This document shows positions 8,748-16,316 of a DNA stretch of 64,000 bases, in pieces. Made by a program: the position numbers and the translations under genes. Each line of letters opens with the position of its first letter. Position 1 is the stretch's first letter. Origin of the DNA: Marmoricola sp. OAE513 (lineage in GTDB: Bacteria > Actinomycetota > Actinomycetes > Propionibacteriales > Nocardioidaceae); contig NZ_JBEPOC010000001.1 in the NCBI RefSeq assembly GCF_040546585.1, positions 62,001 through 126,000 of the forward strand, read 5' to 3'. The notes beneath the pieces are model-generated. The model was not told where the DNA came from. It saw only the letters and a list, made by a program, of their open reading frames with translations, and ran no database searches.

Positions 8748-8753
8748 AATCTA
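8748..8753 (-). promoter_or_regulatory. -10 element, leaderless promoter of the phosphopantetheinyl transferase gene
   Basis: TAGATT on the minus strand ends six bases before the GTG at 8741, the spacing of leaderless actinobacterial promoters. No -35 is obvious. Confidence 0.5.
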
Positions 8754-8757
8754 CCGG

Positions 8758-8991
8758 TCAGGCGGCTGTCTTCCGGGGACGACCGCGCCCGCGCTTGCTC
8801 GCGACCACGGCACCGTCGACGAAGATCTGGCCGCCCCAGACCCCGTGCGGCTCCGCCCGCTCGGTGGCGCCGGCCAGGCACAGGTCGACCACCGGGCAGG
8901 AGGCGCAGAGCGCACGGGCCTGGTCGAGGAACGCCGGGCGCTCGGCGAAGAACAGGTCGGGGTGGGTCTGGCAGGGCAGGGAGTCGGTCAT
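8758..8991 (-). CDS. whiB7: WhiB-family iron-sulfur regulator, WhiB7-like
   Basis: This is a 77-residue WhiB protein. Four cysteines (PCQT, then ALCASCPVVDLCL) would hold a [4Fe-4S] cluster. They are followed by EPHGVWGGQ, the sigma-factor-binding G(V/I)WGG turn. The C-terminus ends in KRGRGRPRK, an AT-hook. That tail, with EP-GVWGG-IF-G-V, is the hallmark of WhiB7, which activates intrinsic antibiotic-resistance genes by binding SigA and AT-rich promoter DNA. The ATG at 8991 has GAAGGA upstream. A strong inverted repeat lies 20 bases upstream of the start. It is on the same strand as the phosphopantetheinyl transferase gene; a functional tie is not evident. Confidence 0.85.
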   Translation of the reverse strand: MTDSLPCQTHPDLFFAERPAFLDQARALCASCPVVDLCLAGATERAEPHGVWGGQIFVDGAVVASKRGRGRPRKTAA

Positions 8992-9011
8992 CGGTCATCC
9001 TTCAGCGTCGC

Positions 9012-9041
9012 GGTACCTCAACCCTCGGTTCCTGAGGTACC
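9012..9041. repeat. Perfect inverted repeat in the leader of the whiB7-like gene
   Basis: GGTACCTCA and TGAGGTACC form perfect 9-bp arms around a 12-base loop, 20 bases upstream of the whiB7-like start. A smaller nested hairpin, AACC-CTC-GGTT, occupies part of the arm and loop and would compete with the larger one. There is no T-run, so it is not a classic terminator. It could be an operator or an attenuation structure; mycobacterial whiB7 is known to be attenuated in its leader. Confidence 0.6.
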
Positions 9042-9083
9042 TGCTCGCATCGGGTGAATGCCTTAGATCGACCCTGATCCGAC

Positions 9084-9653
9084 TCAGCGACTGCTGTTCG
9101 GTCGACGGCCGCGGACGACCCCGACGAAGTTCTGGGTGTCGACGTCGTCCCGGTCGACCAGCCAGACCAAGTTGACCGGCGACTTCTTCGCGTCCAGCAC
9201 CGGCCGCGCCGTGACGTCCTTGCGGTGGTGCAACCGGGCCAGGGACATCGGGACCAGCACGTACCCGGTGCCAGCCGCCGCCGTCTCGATCGCCATCGGG
9301 AGATCGAGGTCCGGGAACTCCGCGAGGATGTCCAGCTCGTCGGCGAGGTCGCGGAGCTCGAGCTCGTCGAACGCTGCCGCAGCGTGGTCCTTGGCCACGA
9401 CGGCGACCGCCGTCTCCTTGTACAGGGGGATCTGATGCACCCCGTCGACCTCGGCCCAGCCGCGCATGATCACCATGTCGAGCTCACCGTCGCGGACCAG
9501 GCGCTCGGCGTCGTCGACCTCGACCGGCACGAGGGTCAGGTGCTGCGTCTTCGTGCGTCGGTGCAGCTCGACCCAGGCGGTCTCCCACTTGCCCGGGGTC
9601 ACCCCGGGGACGAAGCCGACCCGCAGGGGATCGCGGCGTGTGATGTGTTCCAC
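9084..9653 (-). CDS. LysR-type substrate-binding (effector) domain protein without a DNA-binding domain
   Basis: This is 189 residues: a type-2 periplasmic-binding fold of the kind found as the effector half of LysR regulators, starting directly at [19 protein letters not shown] and ending in the family's [10 protein letters not shown]. The usual N-terminal winged helix is absent. The upstream sequence belongs to the divergent gene's promoter, so the HTH is not just missed. GTG at 9653 follows a leaderless -10 (TAGTGT, 9660-9665, minus strand). Similar stand-alone proteins occur widely in actinobacteria. It may sense a small acid or CoA-pathway metabolite, but this is a guess from family and neighbourhood. 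Confidence 0.7.
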   Translation of the reverse strand: MEHITRRDPLRVGFVPGVTPGKWETAWVELHRRTKTQHLTLVPVEVDDAERLVRDGELDMVIMRGWAEVDGVHQIPLYKETAVAVVAKDHAAAAFDELELRDLADELDILAEFPDLDLPMAIETAAAGTGYVLVPMSLARLHHRKDVTARPVLDAKKSPVNLVWLVDRDDVDTQNFVGVVRGRRPNSSR

Positions 9654-9721
9654 GTCGGAACACTAACCGCCTGTCGGATCGGTCATACCGACCGGTAGCA
9701 GGCACTGATAACTTCCGCCCT
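9654..9721. promoter_or_regulatory. Divergent promoter region between the LysR-effector-like gene and the CoA-ester lyase pair
   Basis: The 68-bp gap carries two back-to-back leaderless promoters: TAGTGT (9660-9665, minus) six bases before GTG 9653, and TAACTT (9709-9714, plus) seven bases before ATG 9722. Between them, TCGGTCATACCGA (9679-9691) is a 5-bp dyad with the T-N11-A layout of LysR operators. Confidence 0.5.
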
Positions 9722-10801
9722 ATGCGTTCTGCCAAGGATTTCTTCGCCCCGCTCGCCGTCGGTGCCCCGGCCCCGCTCCGTGAGATCCCGGCTCGCCCGA
9801 GCCGCGCGATCCACTTCTTCGACCCGGGCAACGAGAAGATGGCCGCCAAGGTCCCCGACATGGTCGGCACCGTGGACGTCCTGCTCGGCAACCTCGAGGA
9901 CGCCGTGAAGGCGGAGAACAAAGAGATCTCGCGCGCGGGTCTCGTGAAGGTGGGCCAGACGGTCGACTTCGGTCCGACCCAGTTCTGGACCCGGATCAAC
10001 TCGCTGGACTCCCCCTGGGTGCTCGATGACCTCACCACCCTCGTTCCGGCGATCGGCGAGAAGCTCGACGTGATCATGGTCCCGAAGGTGCAGGGCGCCG
10101 AGGACATCCACTACGTCGACCGGATCCTCGCCCAGCTCGAGGCCAAGGCCGGCATCACCAAGCCGATCCAGGTGCACGCGATCCTGGAGACCGCGCGCGG
10201 CGTCGCCAACATCGAGGAGATCTGCGCGGCCAGCCCGCGAATGCAGGGTCTCTCGCTCGGTCCGGCCGACCTGGCGGCTGACCGCCGGATGAAGACCACC
10301 CGCGTCGGCGGCGGCCACCCGGGCTACCTGGTGCGCCAGGACCCGGAGCGCGGCGACGACGGCGTCCCGCTCTACGAGGGTGACCGCACCACCTACCAGC
10401 AGGACCTCTGGCACTACACGATCGCCCGGATGGTCGACGCCTGCGCGATGCACGGCATCTACCCGTACTACGGCCCGTTCGGCGACATCAAGGACACGGT
10501 CGCCTGCGAGGACCAGTTCCGCAACGCCTTCCTCCTCGGCTGCGTCGGTGCCTGGTCCCTGCACCCGGTGCAGATCAAGATCGCCAACAAGGTCTTCTCC
10601 CCCAGCGTCGAGGACGTCAAGCACGCCCGTCGCGTCATCGCCGCGATGGGCGACGGCACCGGCGCGGTCATGCTCGACGGGAAGATGGAGGACGACGCCT
10701 CGGTCAAGCAGTGCAAGGTGATGGTCGCGCTCGCCGAGGAGCTGGCCGCGATCGACCCCGACCTGAAGACCGCTTACGACGCGATCACGCTGGAGGACTG
10801 A
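9722..10801 (+). CDS. HpcH/HpaI-type CoA-ester lyase, malyl-CoA lyase-like
   Basis: This is a 359-residue TIM-barrel lyase of the malyl-CoA/beta-methylmalyl-CoA lyase group. The family landmarks are the opening [16 protein letters not shown], the metal-binding acid in [47 protein letters not shown] and WSLHPVQI near the C-terminus. Its length fits malyl-CoA lyases (about 320-350) rather than short CitE proteins. It starts at ATG 9722 from a leaderless promoter and is followed, one base after its stop, by a second lyase. The likely reaction is reversible cleavage of a 3-hydroxyacyl-CoA to acetyl- or propionyl-CoA plus glyoxylate. It could dispose of propionyl or acetyl units from steroid breakdown, which is inference. 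Confidence 0.78.
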   Translation: MRSAKDFFAPLAVGAPAPLREIPARPSRAIHFFDPGNEKMAAKVPDMVGTVDVLLGNLEDAVKAENKEISRAGLVKVGQTVDFGPTQFWTRINSLDSPWVLDDLTTLVPAIGEKLDVIMVPKVQGAEDIHYVDRILAQLEAKAGITKPIQVHAILETARGVANIEEICAASPRMQGLSLGPADLAADRRMKTTRVGGGHPGYLVRQDPERGDDGVPLYEGDRTTYQQDLWHYTIARMVDACAMHGIYPYYGPFGDIKDTVACEDQFRNAFLLGCVGAWSLHPVQIKIANKVFSPSVEDVKHARRVIAAMGDGTGAVMLDGKMEDDASVKQCKVMVALAEELAAIDPDLKTAYDAITLED

Positions 10802-10802
10802 C

Positions 10803-11663
10803 ATGACCGAGTTCAAGCCCCGCCGTTCCGTCCTCTACATGCCGTCCTCCAACGAGCGCGCGCTGGAGAAGGCCAAGACGATCGCCTGCGACGCGCTGAT
10901 CCTCGACCTCGAGGACGCCGTGGCACCCGAGGCCAAGCCGGAGGCCCGGCTCAACGCCGCGGCCGCGGTGAAGTCCGGTGAGTACGGCAACCGCGAGCTG
11001 ACCATCCGGGTCAACAGCATCGGCACCGAGTGGCACGACGAGGACATCAAGGTCGCCGCTGCTGCCGGCCCGCACGGCATCGTGGTCCCGAAGGTGAACA
11101 GCGCCGACGAGGTGCGCAGCCTGGTCGCCGCGATCGAGGCCGCCGGGGCTCCCGAGCACACCAAGCTCTGGGCGATGGTCGAGACGCCCGAGGCGATCTT
11201 CAACGTCCGCGAGCTCGCCGCCGCCTCGCCGCGCCTGGCCGTGCTGGTGATGGGCACCAACGACCTCGTCAAGGAGACGTACGCCGAGCACGTACCGGGC
11301 CGGGCTCCCCTGCTGACGGCCCTGTCGCTGTCGTTGCTGGCAGCGCGTGCTGCCGGCGTCGCGATCCTGGACGGCGTCTACAACGACGTGAAGAACCTCG
11401 ACGGCTTCCTCGCCGAGTGCGAGCAGGGTCGGCAGTTCGGCTTCGACGGGAAGACCCTGATCCACCCGGGCCAGGTCGAGGGCGCCAACGAGGCGTTCGC
11501 CCCGTCCGCCCAGGCCGTCGAGGACGCCCGCGGTCTGATCGCGGCCTGGGACGCGCGCACGACCGGCGTGGTGACCTACAACAACCGGATGGTCGAGAAC
11601 CTGCACGTCGAATCGGCGCAGCGCACGCTGGCGATCGCTGACGCCATCGCGGCGCTCAGCTGA
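10803..11663 (+). CDS. CitE-like HpcH/HpaI-family CoA-ester lyase
   Basis: This is a 286-residue stand-alone citrate-lyase-beta-like protein. It has RRSVLYMPSSNERALEKA at the N-terminus, LILDLEDAVAPEAK (substrate and metal-binding region), RVNSIGTEW, VPKVNSADEV, MVETPEAIFN, MGTNDLVKE and the C-terminal FDGKTLIHPGQ. No CitD or CitF genes are adjacent, so it is not part of a citrate lyase complex. The ATG follows GGAGGACTGAC, so it is coupled to the upstream lyase. Family members cleave malyl-CoA or citramalyl-CoA. Two different lyases in one operon suggest sequential or alternative CoA-ester substrates. Confidence 0.78.
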   Translation: MTEFKPRRSVLYMPSSNERALEKAKTIACDALILDLEDAVAPEAKPEARLNAAAAVKSGEYGNRELTIRVNSIGTEWHDEDIKVAAAAGPHGIVVPKVNSADEVRSLVAAIEAAGAPEHTKLWAMVETPEAIFNVRELAAASPRLAVLVMGTNDLVKETYAEHVPGRAPLLTALSLSLLAARAAGVAILDGVYNDVKNLDGFLAECEQGRQFGFDGKTLIHPGQVEGANEAFAPSAQAVEDARGLIAAWDARTTGVVTYNNRMVENLHVESAQRTLAIADAIAALS

Positions 11664-12441
11664 ACTCGGGCGTGGCCTCGATGCCGGGGACCCGGCTGAC
11701 CTCGTACATGGTGTCGTCGAGGACGAAGCCGGCGCGACGGTAGAGCCGCCCGGCGTCGCTGTCCCCGTCGGCGACGATGACGAGGTCGGTGGCTCCGCGC
11801 GACCGGGCGTGCTCGGCTGCCACGGCCAGCAGGTGCCGGGTGAGTCCGCGGCGCCGGTGATCGGGGTGGGTGAGCACGCTCTGGTAGCGCGCGACCCCGT
11901 CGCCGCAGTCGGCGATGCCGAGCTCCGCGGCGAGCGCTCCGTCCGCGAAGGCGCCGAACCAGGTCACCGCACCGGTGCGCGAGACCTCGACCCGCGACCG
12001 CGTGTTGGTCTCCTCGAACTCGTCCTGGTCGGGGAACGCCAGCTGACGCATCCGGGTGGACTGCCCCCAGTCGTCCTCGGTGGTGAGCGGCCGGACCTCG
12101 TAGCCGTCGGCGAGCGGTCCCGGACCGATCGGGTCCGCCGTGACGAGAACTTCGGCAGGTTCGAGAAAAAGGGTCAGCGCGTGCCAGGCGCCGAGGTCCT
12201 CGGGAGCGGCGACCAGCCCGATCGCCCGGTGCTCCGCGTCGGGGAACTCGGCCTCGAACACGTCGAGCCAACGCTGCGGGTCGTCGACCGCATCCCGGTC
12301 GGTGACCAGCACGAAGTTGCCCCAGTAGTACGTCGGGTTGTCCGGGCTGGTGACCTGCAGGTGGTCGCCGTGGTCGACGATCTGCGCTCCGGAGAGCCGG
12401 AGGACCGCCAGGTCGGTGCGCCAGCCGAGAGGGATGTCCAT
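11656..12441 (-). CDS. GNAT-family N-acetyltransferase
   Basis: This is a 261-residue acetyltransferase with the GNAT fold in the C-terminal half. The acetyl-CoA pyrophosphate loop is HPDHRRRGLTRHL (around residue 200), followed by a second conserved segment, GRLYRRAGFVLDD. The N-terminal half looks like a degenerate second GNAT domain. The ATG at 12441 was preferred over an upstream in-frame TTG because TAGGTT ends seven bases before it. It converges on the CoA-ester lyase operon with an 8-base overlap. Substrate unknown. Confidence 0.72.
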   Translation of the reverse strand: MDIPLGWRTDLAVLRLSGAQIVDHGDHLQVTSPDNPTYYWGNFVLVTDRDAVDDPQRWLDVFEAEFPDAEHRAIGLVAAPEDLGAWHALTLFLEPAEVLVTADPIGPGPLADGYEVRPLTTEDDWGQSTRMRQLAFPDQDEFEETNTRSRVEVSRTGAVTWFGAFADGALAAELGIADCGDGVARYQSVLTHPDHRRRGLTRHLLAVAAEHARSRGATDLVIVADGDSDAGRLYRRAGFVLDDTMYEVSRVPGIEATPEFS

Positions 12442-12448
12442 GGCGGTC

Positions 12449-12454
12449 AACCTA
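12449..12454 (-). promoter_or_regulatory. -10 element, leaderless promoter of the GNAT gene
   Basis: TAGGTT on the minus strand, seven bases before the ATG at 12441. Confidence 0.5.
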
Positions 12455-12456
12455 CG

Positions 12457-13299
12457 TCACCGCATCTGGCTGAGCAGGTGCCCGTGGAAGGCACGGACCA
12501 GGTGACCCGCAGCGGCTGAGGGGTCGCTCGAGCGGATCCGCTCCGGACCGATCGCGAGCAGCTGCCAGCCCACGTGCTGGCACCGGGCCACGTCCTGGGC
12601 GCTGGTCTGCCCCGCGAGGACGACGCCGAACCGGTGCACCGGCAGCGCCAGCGCACACCGCACCCCGGCGACCCGCCACCCCGGGGTCGGCGTGGGCAGC
12701 CGTGCGTGCAACCAGTGCAGGCGGAGCACCGACTCCTCGATGCCGGCGGCGCGGCCGTCGGCGATCGCGGCCAGCTCCCGCGCCTGGGCGCCGCCGGCGA
12801 CCTCGGGGCCTTCCGCGGTGCGGGCGATCAGCTCCGCGTGGGTGAGGGCACCGACGCGCAGCAGACCGTCGAGCAGCGGGAGCGCCCGCTCCGGTGCCAG
12901 CTGGCGCGCGACGTCGTACGCCGTGCGCAACGGCGAGGTGAGCCGCAACCCGCCCAGCTCGGTGACCTCGTCCGGGCGCAGCGGCACCTTCGCGCCGGGG
13001 TACCGGCGTCGTCCGTCGAGGTCGAGCGGGACCGGGTCGTGCGGCCGTGCACGCAGGGCGGGCGCGCCGTGCACCCATGCCGCGGTGCGTCCGACCACGA
13101 GGTGCCGGCGGCTGGAGACCAGGGCCACGGCCTCGGCCCGGACCACCGGGGTCAGCTCGGCCGACGAGGCGACGTACACCCCGCGGACCAGCCTGGTGAC
13201 CGCACCGATCCGGACCATCCGGTCGAGCGCCGACCTGCCGAGGCCGGCGCGGGCCGCACCTGCCGGGGTGAAGGGCACACCGAGGTCGAGGGCATCCAT
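12457..13299 (-). CDS. AbiEi-antitoxin-like winged-helix protein (solitary)
   Basis: This is a 280-residue protein of the group annotated in actinobacteria as AbiEi-type antitoxin. The N-terminal winged helix contains RSALDRMVRIGAVTRLVRGVY, followed by the family's RHLVVGRTAAWVHG and LRLTSPLRTAYDVAR segments. The C-terminal part resembles a DUF559/endonuclease-fold region. The ATG at 13299 has AAGG seven bases upstream; a GTG two codons earlier is the alternative. No AbiEii nucleotidyltransferase toxin gene adjoins it, so it is unlikely to be a working toxin-antitoxin pair. Role unknown; possibly a transcription factor. Confidence 0.6.
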   Translation of the reverse strand: MDALDLGVPFTPAGAARAGLGRSALDRMVRIGAVTRLVRGVYVASSAELTPVVRAEAVALVSSRRHLVVGRTAAWVHGAPALRARPHDPVPLDLDGRRRYPGAKVPLRPDEVTELGGLRLTSPLRTAYDVARQLAPERALPLLDGLLRVGALTHAELIARTAEGPEVAGGAQARELAAIADGRAAGIEESVLRLHWLHARLPTPTPGWRVAGVRCALALPVHRFGVVLAGQTSAQDVARCQHVGWQLLAIGPERIRSSDPSAAAGHLVRAFHGHLLSQMR

Positions 13300-13354
13300 C
13301 GGCACACCTTGGCCGAACCCCCGCTGCGGCCGCCGCTGGCGTCCACAGGTTCCC

Positions 13355-13777
13355 TCAGGTGCCCTGGAGCGTGGCCCGGATCGCCGGAGCGAGACTGCGG
13401 ACGACGGTCTCGACCGGGGCCGAGGCGACCGGTTCGACCTGCAGCACGTAGCGCATCATCGCCAGCCCGACGAGCTGGCCGCAGACCAGCTCGAGGCGCA
13501 GGGCGGACGCGTGCACGCCGGTGGCACGGGCGGCGGGATTCACCACGCTGCGGTTGAGGACCCGGTAGAAGGCCTGCCCCGCGCGGGCGCTGCTCACCGA
13601 CGCGCGCACCATCCGGAGCATGCCGGACCGGGTCCGCGGGTTCTCGCAGAGACCGAGGAACGTGCGGACCAGCCGCACGCTGAAGTCGGTCTCGATGTCG
13701 TCGGCCTCGTCCGCGGTCCGCGCCTGCGCGGCCTCGGCAGCAGCGATGACCGTCGGGGAGTCGGGGAAGACCGGCAT
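13355..13777 (-). CDS. TetR C-terminal-domain protein lacking the DNA-binding domain
   Basis: This is 140 residues that look like only the ligand-binding C-domain of a TetR regulator: RLVRTFLGLCENPRTRSGML, later LRLELVCGQLVGLAMMRYVLQVEP and the terminal SLAPAIRATLQG. No helix-turn-helix precedes it. Upstream lie a degenerate 12-bp repeat and then hsaB. TACGGT (13784-13789, minus) ends six bases before the ATG, so the fragment has its own leaderless-type promoter and may be expressed. The frame remains open upstream through the repeat. It is either a decayed TetR gene or a small dimerising or ligand-binding protein. Confidence 0.6.
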   Translation of the reverse strand: MPVFPDSPTVIAAAEAAQARTADEADDIETDFSVRLVRTFLGLCENPRTRSGMLRMVRASVSSARAGQAFYRVLNRSVVNPAARATGVHASALRLELVCGQLVGLAMMRYVLQVEPVASAPVETVVRSLAPAIRATLQGT

Positions 13778-13786
13778 GGCTCCACC

Positions 13787-13858
13787 GTACCGACCGGGTC
13801 CCTTCCTGGGTCCCCTACCGGGCTCCCTCCTGGGCGTCCTACTGGGCGTCCTACTGGG
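13787..13858. repeat. Six degenerate 12-bp tandem repeats across the hsaB stop codon
   Basis: Read on the plus strand there are six 12-base units ending in C/T-GGG: two identical cgtcctactggg (13835-13846, 13847-13858), then ctccctcctggg, tcccctaccggg, tcccttcctggg and gtaccgaccggg toward lower coordinates. The array begins inside the 3' end of hsaB, contains its stop codon, and ends in the promoter of the TetR-fragment gene. The unit is a multiple of three, so frames stay open through it. Confidence 0.75.
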
Positions 13859-14522
13859 GCTGGGTGTACTTCCCACCGAAGAACAGCAGCGGGTCGATCG
13901 GGCCCTCGTGGGGCTGGGCTCCGGAGCGGTCGCCGAAGCCGAGCTCCTGGACGGCGCCGATGACGATGTAGTGGTCCCCCGCCTCGACGACCTGGTGCAC
14001 CGTGCAGTCGACGTACCCGAGGACGCCCTCGATCAGCGGTGCCCCGGTGGCTGCGGTCGACCAGCTCACGCCCGCGAACTTCTCGTCGCCCTTGGTCGCC
14101 ATCCCGTTGGAGAGGTCGGACTGCCCGGCAGCGAGGATGTTGACGCAGAAGAATCCCGCACGACGCATCAGCGGCCAGGCGCGCGAGGTCTTCGCCGGGG
14201 AGAACATCACCAGCGGCGGGTCCAGGGAGACCGAGGAGAACGACTGGCAGGTCATGCCAACGGGCTGGCCGTCGGAGACGGAGGTGACCACGGTGACACC
14301 GCTGCAGAACAGGCCCAGCACGTCGCGGAACCGGCGCGCACGGGCGGCAGCCTCCGGGTCGTCCGGGATGGGGGTGTGCTCTCCGAGGCGCAGCTCGAAG
14401 TCCAGCTCGTTGCCGAGCCAGGACTTCACGAGCTCCTGGGACGGCCAGGTCTCCCGGGCGTTCGGGTTCATCCCTTCCGGGACTGCACTGGATCCTGGGC
14501 TCGTCACCCCCCGATTGTTCAT
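13851..14522 (-). CDS. hsaB: Flavin reductase HsaB of the 3-HSA monooxygenase
   Basis: This is a 223-residue flavin reductase of the FMN-binding split-barrel type, with FRDVLGLFCSGVTVVTS, MTCQSFSSVSLDPPLVMF, FCVNIL and DGxHyIVIGAV-type segments. HsaB supplies reduced flavin to HsaA for hydroxylation of 3-HSA. The M. tuberculosis protein is about 187 residues. This one has roughly 50 extra N-terminal residues (from ATG 14522) before the conserved domain; a later start is possible but no better initiation signal was seen. It is last in the hsaA-D-C-B operon, three bases after hsaC, and its 3' end merges into a 12-bp tandem repeat. Confidence 0.9.
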   Translation of the reverse strand: MNNRGVTSPGSSAVPEGMNPNARETWPSQELVKSWLGNELDFELRLGEHTPIPDDPEAAARARRFRDVLGLFCSGVTVVTSVSDGQPVGMTCQSFSSVSLDPPLVMFSPAKTSRAWPLMRRAGFFCVNILAAGQSDLSNGMATKGDEKFAGVSWSTAATGAPLIEGVLGYVDCTVHQVVEAGDHYIVIGAVQELGFGDRSGAQPHEGPIDPLLFFGGKYTQPQ

Positions 14523-14525
14523 CGT

Positions 14526-15425
14526 TCAGGCACTCCCGCCGAACGTGTGACCCCAGTACGAGACGGCCGTGCTCTCGCGGGCGACCCACCGGGCGTCGTC
14601 GACCTGCAGGCCCTCGGTGCCGAACTCGAAGTCGAACCCACCTGGCGACTTCACGTAGAAGGACACCATCTCGTCGTTCATGTGCCGGCCGAGCGTCGCC
14701 GACAGCGGGGCCTTGTACTTCTTGACCCGCTCCAGCGCGCGACCGACGTGGTCGAGCTCGTCGACCTCGAGCATCACGTGCACGCACTTGGACGCGTTGG
14801 GCATCGGCAGGAAGGCGAGGCTGTGGTGCCGCGGGTTCACACCGAGGAAGCGCAACCAGATCTTGGAGCCAGGCTCCTTGCCGACGAACTCGCCAGGCAT
14901 GCTCATCGAGTCGCGCAGCCGGAAGCCGAGGACCTCGGTGTAGAAGCGCAGCGCCTCGACGTCATCGAGGACGGGGATGACGATGTGCCCCATCCCCTGG
15001 TCCCCGGTGACGAACTTCGCGGCGTACGGCGTGACGACCGGCCGGGACTCGTAGGTGATGCCGTGGAAGAGCTCGAAGACGTTGTCCCACGGGTCGGTGA
15101 ACCGGATCAGCTCCTGGACCCGGCGCTCGGCCAGCTCCTCGGGCGTGCCTTCCTGGTAGACGACACCGGCCTCCTTGAGGTGCTGCCGGGCGTTCTCCAG
15201 CGCGACGTGGTCGGCGACCTCCCAGCCGGTGGCGTCGAGCTGGTCGACGTCGGAGGGGAAGACGACGATGCGCGCGGACACGGCGTCGATTCGGAAGTAG
15301 AGGTTCTCCGGGTTCGGGCCGCGGCCCTCGGCGACGCCGAGCACCTTGCCGGCGAAGACCTTCCAAGCCTCCAGGTCGGTGGACGCGACCCGGATGTAGC
15401 CCATGGACTTGATGTCGATGGTCAC
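14526..15425 (-). CDS. hsaC: Extradiol dioxygenase HsaC (3,4-DHSA 4,5-cleavage)
   Basis: This is a 299-residue type I extradiol (meta-cleavage) dioxygenase with two vicinal-oxygen-chelate domains. The C-terminal active half has the iron ligands in GHIVI (His), HHSLAFL (His) and FEFGTEG (Glu), with the signature SPGGFDFEFGTEG near residue 260 and RESTAVSYWGH at the end. It cleaves the catecholic ring of 3,4-DHSA to 4,9-DSHA. The GTG at 15425 overlaps the expected hsaD stop (GTGA). Because of a frameshift in hsaD, the present reading frame runs without a stop from hsaD into hsaC, giving an open frame of 595 codons. Confidence 0.93.
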   Translation of the reverse strand: MTIDIKSMGYIRVASTDLEAWKVFAGKVLGVAEGRGPNPENLYFRIDAVSARIVVFPSDVDQLDATGWEVADHVALENARQHLKEAGVVYQEGTPEELAERRVQELIRFTDPWDNVFELFHGITYESRPVVTPYAAKFVTGDQGMGHIVIPVLDDVEALRFYTEVLGFRLRDSMSMPGEFVGKEPGSKIWLRFLGVNPRHHSLAFLPMPNASKCVHVMLEVDELDHVGRALERVKKYKAPLSATLGRHMNDEMVSFYVKSPGGFDFEFGTEGLQVDDARWVARESTAVSYWGHTFGGSA

Positions 15426-16313
15426 GACTTCGCCCTTTCGACGTGCGGTCGCAGGAATTCGGTGCAGACGGTCGCGAACTCGGCGGCCGCCTCGATCTGT
15501 GGCCCAGTGCCCACAATTGGGGAACACGTGCAGCCGTGCGTTCGGCATCGTCTTGAGCGCGACCAGGGCGCCGTCGAGCGGGTTCACCCGGTCCTCGCGG
15601 CCCCAGGTGAGCAGCGTCTGCTTGCGCAGCTTGTGCACCTCGCGCCAGAGCATCCCGTCCTCGGCCCACTCCGGGTTCCAGAAGGAGGCGCCCATGGAGC
15701 GCATCGCCTCCAGCGAGCCGGGCGCGGTGGCGTCGGCGAACCGCTCGGCGACGAGCTCGTCGGTGACCAGGGCCTGGTTCACCACCATGCTGGAGATGAA
15801 CTTGCGCAGGGCCTCCTCGCTCGGAGCCATCGAGAAGTCCATCAGGCGCTGGACGCCCTCGGTCGGGTCGGCGTGGAACAGGTTGAGCGACAGACCGCCG
15901 GGGCCCATCAGCACCAGCCGGGCGACCCGGTCGGGGTAGGACAGCGCGAACCGCGTCGCCGTACCGCCTCCGAGGCTGTTGCCGAGCAGGTGCACCTTCT
16001 CGATCTGCAGCTCGTCGAGGAACTTGACCAGGTAGTCCGAGGAGTAGCGGAAGTAGTTCGCGTCCACCGGCGGCTTGTCGGACTGGCCGAAGCCGGGCTG
16101 GTCGACCAGCAGGGTGCGGAAGTTCTCCGCGAACCGCGGCAGCGCCGGGCCGAAGTTGCTCCACGCCGAGGCGCCCGGTCCGCCGCCGTGCAGCATCACG
16201 AACGGAAGACCGGCGCCGACGTCGGCCTTGGCCTCACCGGCCTCGTAGTAGTTCAGCGTGATGTCGCCGGCCTTCGCCGACCGGCGGACTGCTTCCTTGC
16301 TGAAATCGGTCAC
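15422..16313 (-). CDS. hsaD: 4,9-DSHA hydrolase HsaD, frameshifted near the 3' end
   Basis: This is an alpha/beta hydrolase that cleaves the meta-cleavage product 4,9-DSHA to HIP and 2-hydroxyhexa-2,4-dienoate. The nucleophile serine is in GNSLGGG (about residue 110), the acid in GREDRV and the histidine in CGHW, so the triad is intact. At 15498-15505 one extra base shifts the frame just after CGHWA. The intended frame beyond it still encodes a normal hydrolase tail (QIEAAAEFATVCTEFLR) and stops at 15422, overlapping the hsaC start. As read, the protein loses that tail and continues in frame into HsaC. GTG start at 16313, three bases after the hsaA stop. It is either a sequencing error, a recent mutation, or a real fusion. 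Confidence 0.88.
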
Positions 16314-16316
16314 GGC

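Noticed and set aside
12457-13299. A type IV toxin-antitoxin or phage-defence system
   Set aside because: Only an AbiEi-like protein is present; no AbiEii nucleotidyltransferase partner is adjacent, and stand-alone copies are common.
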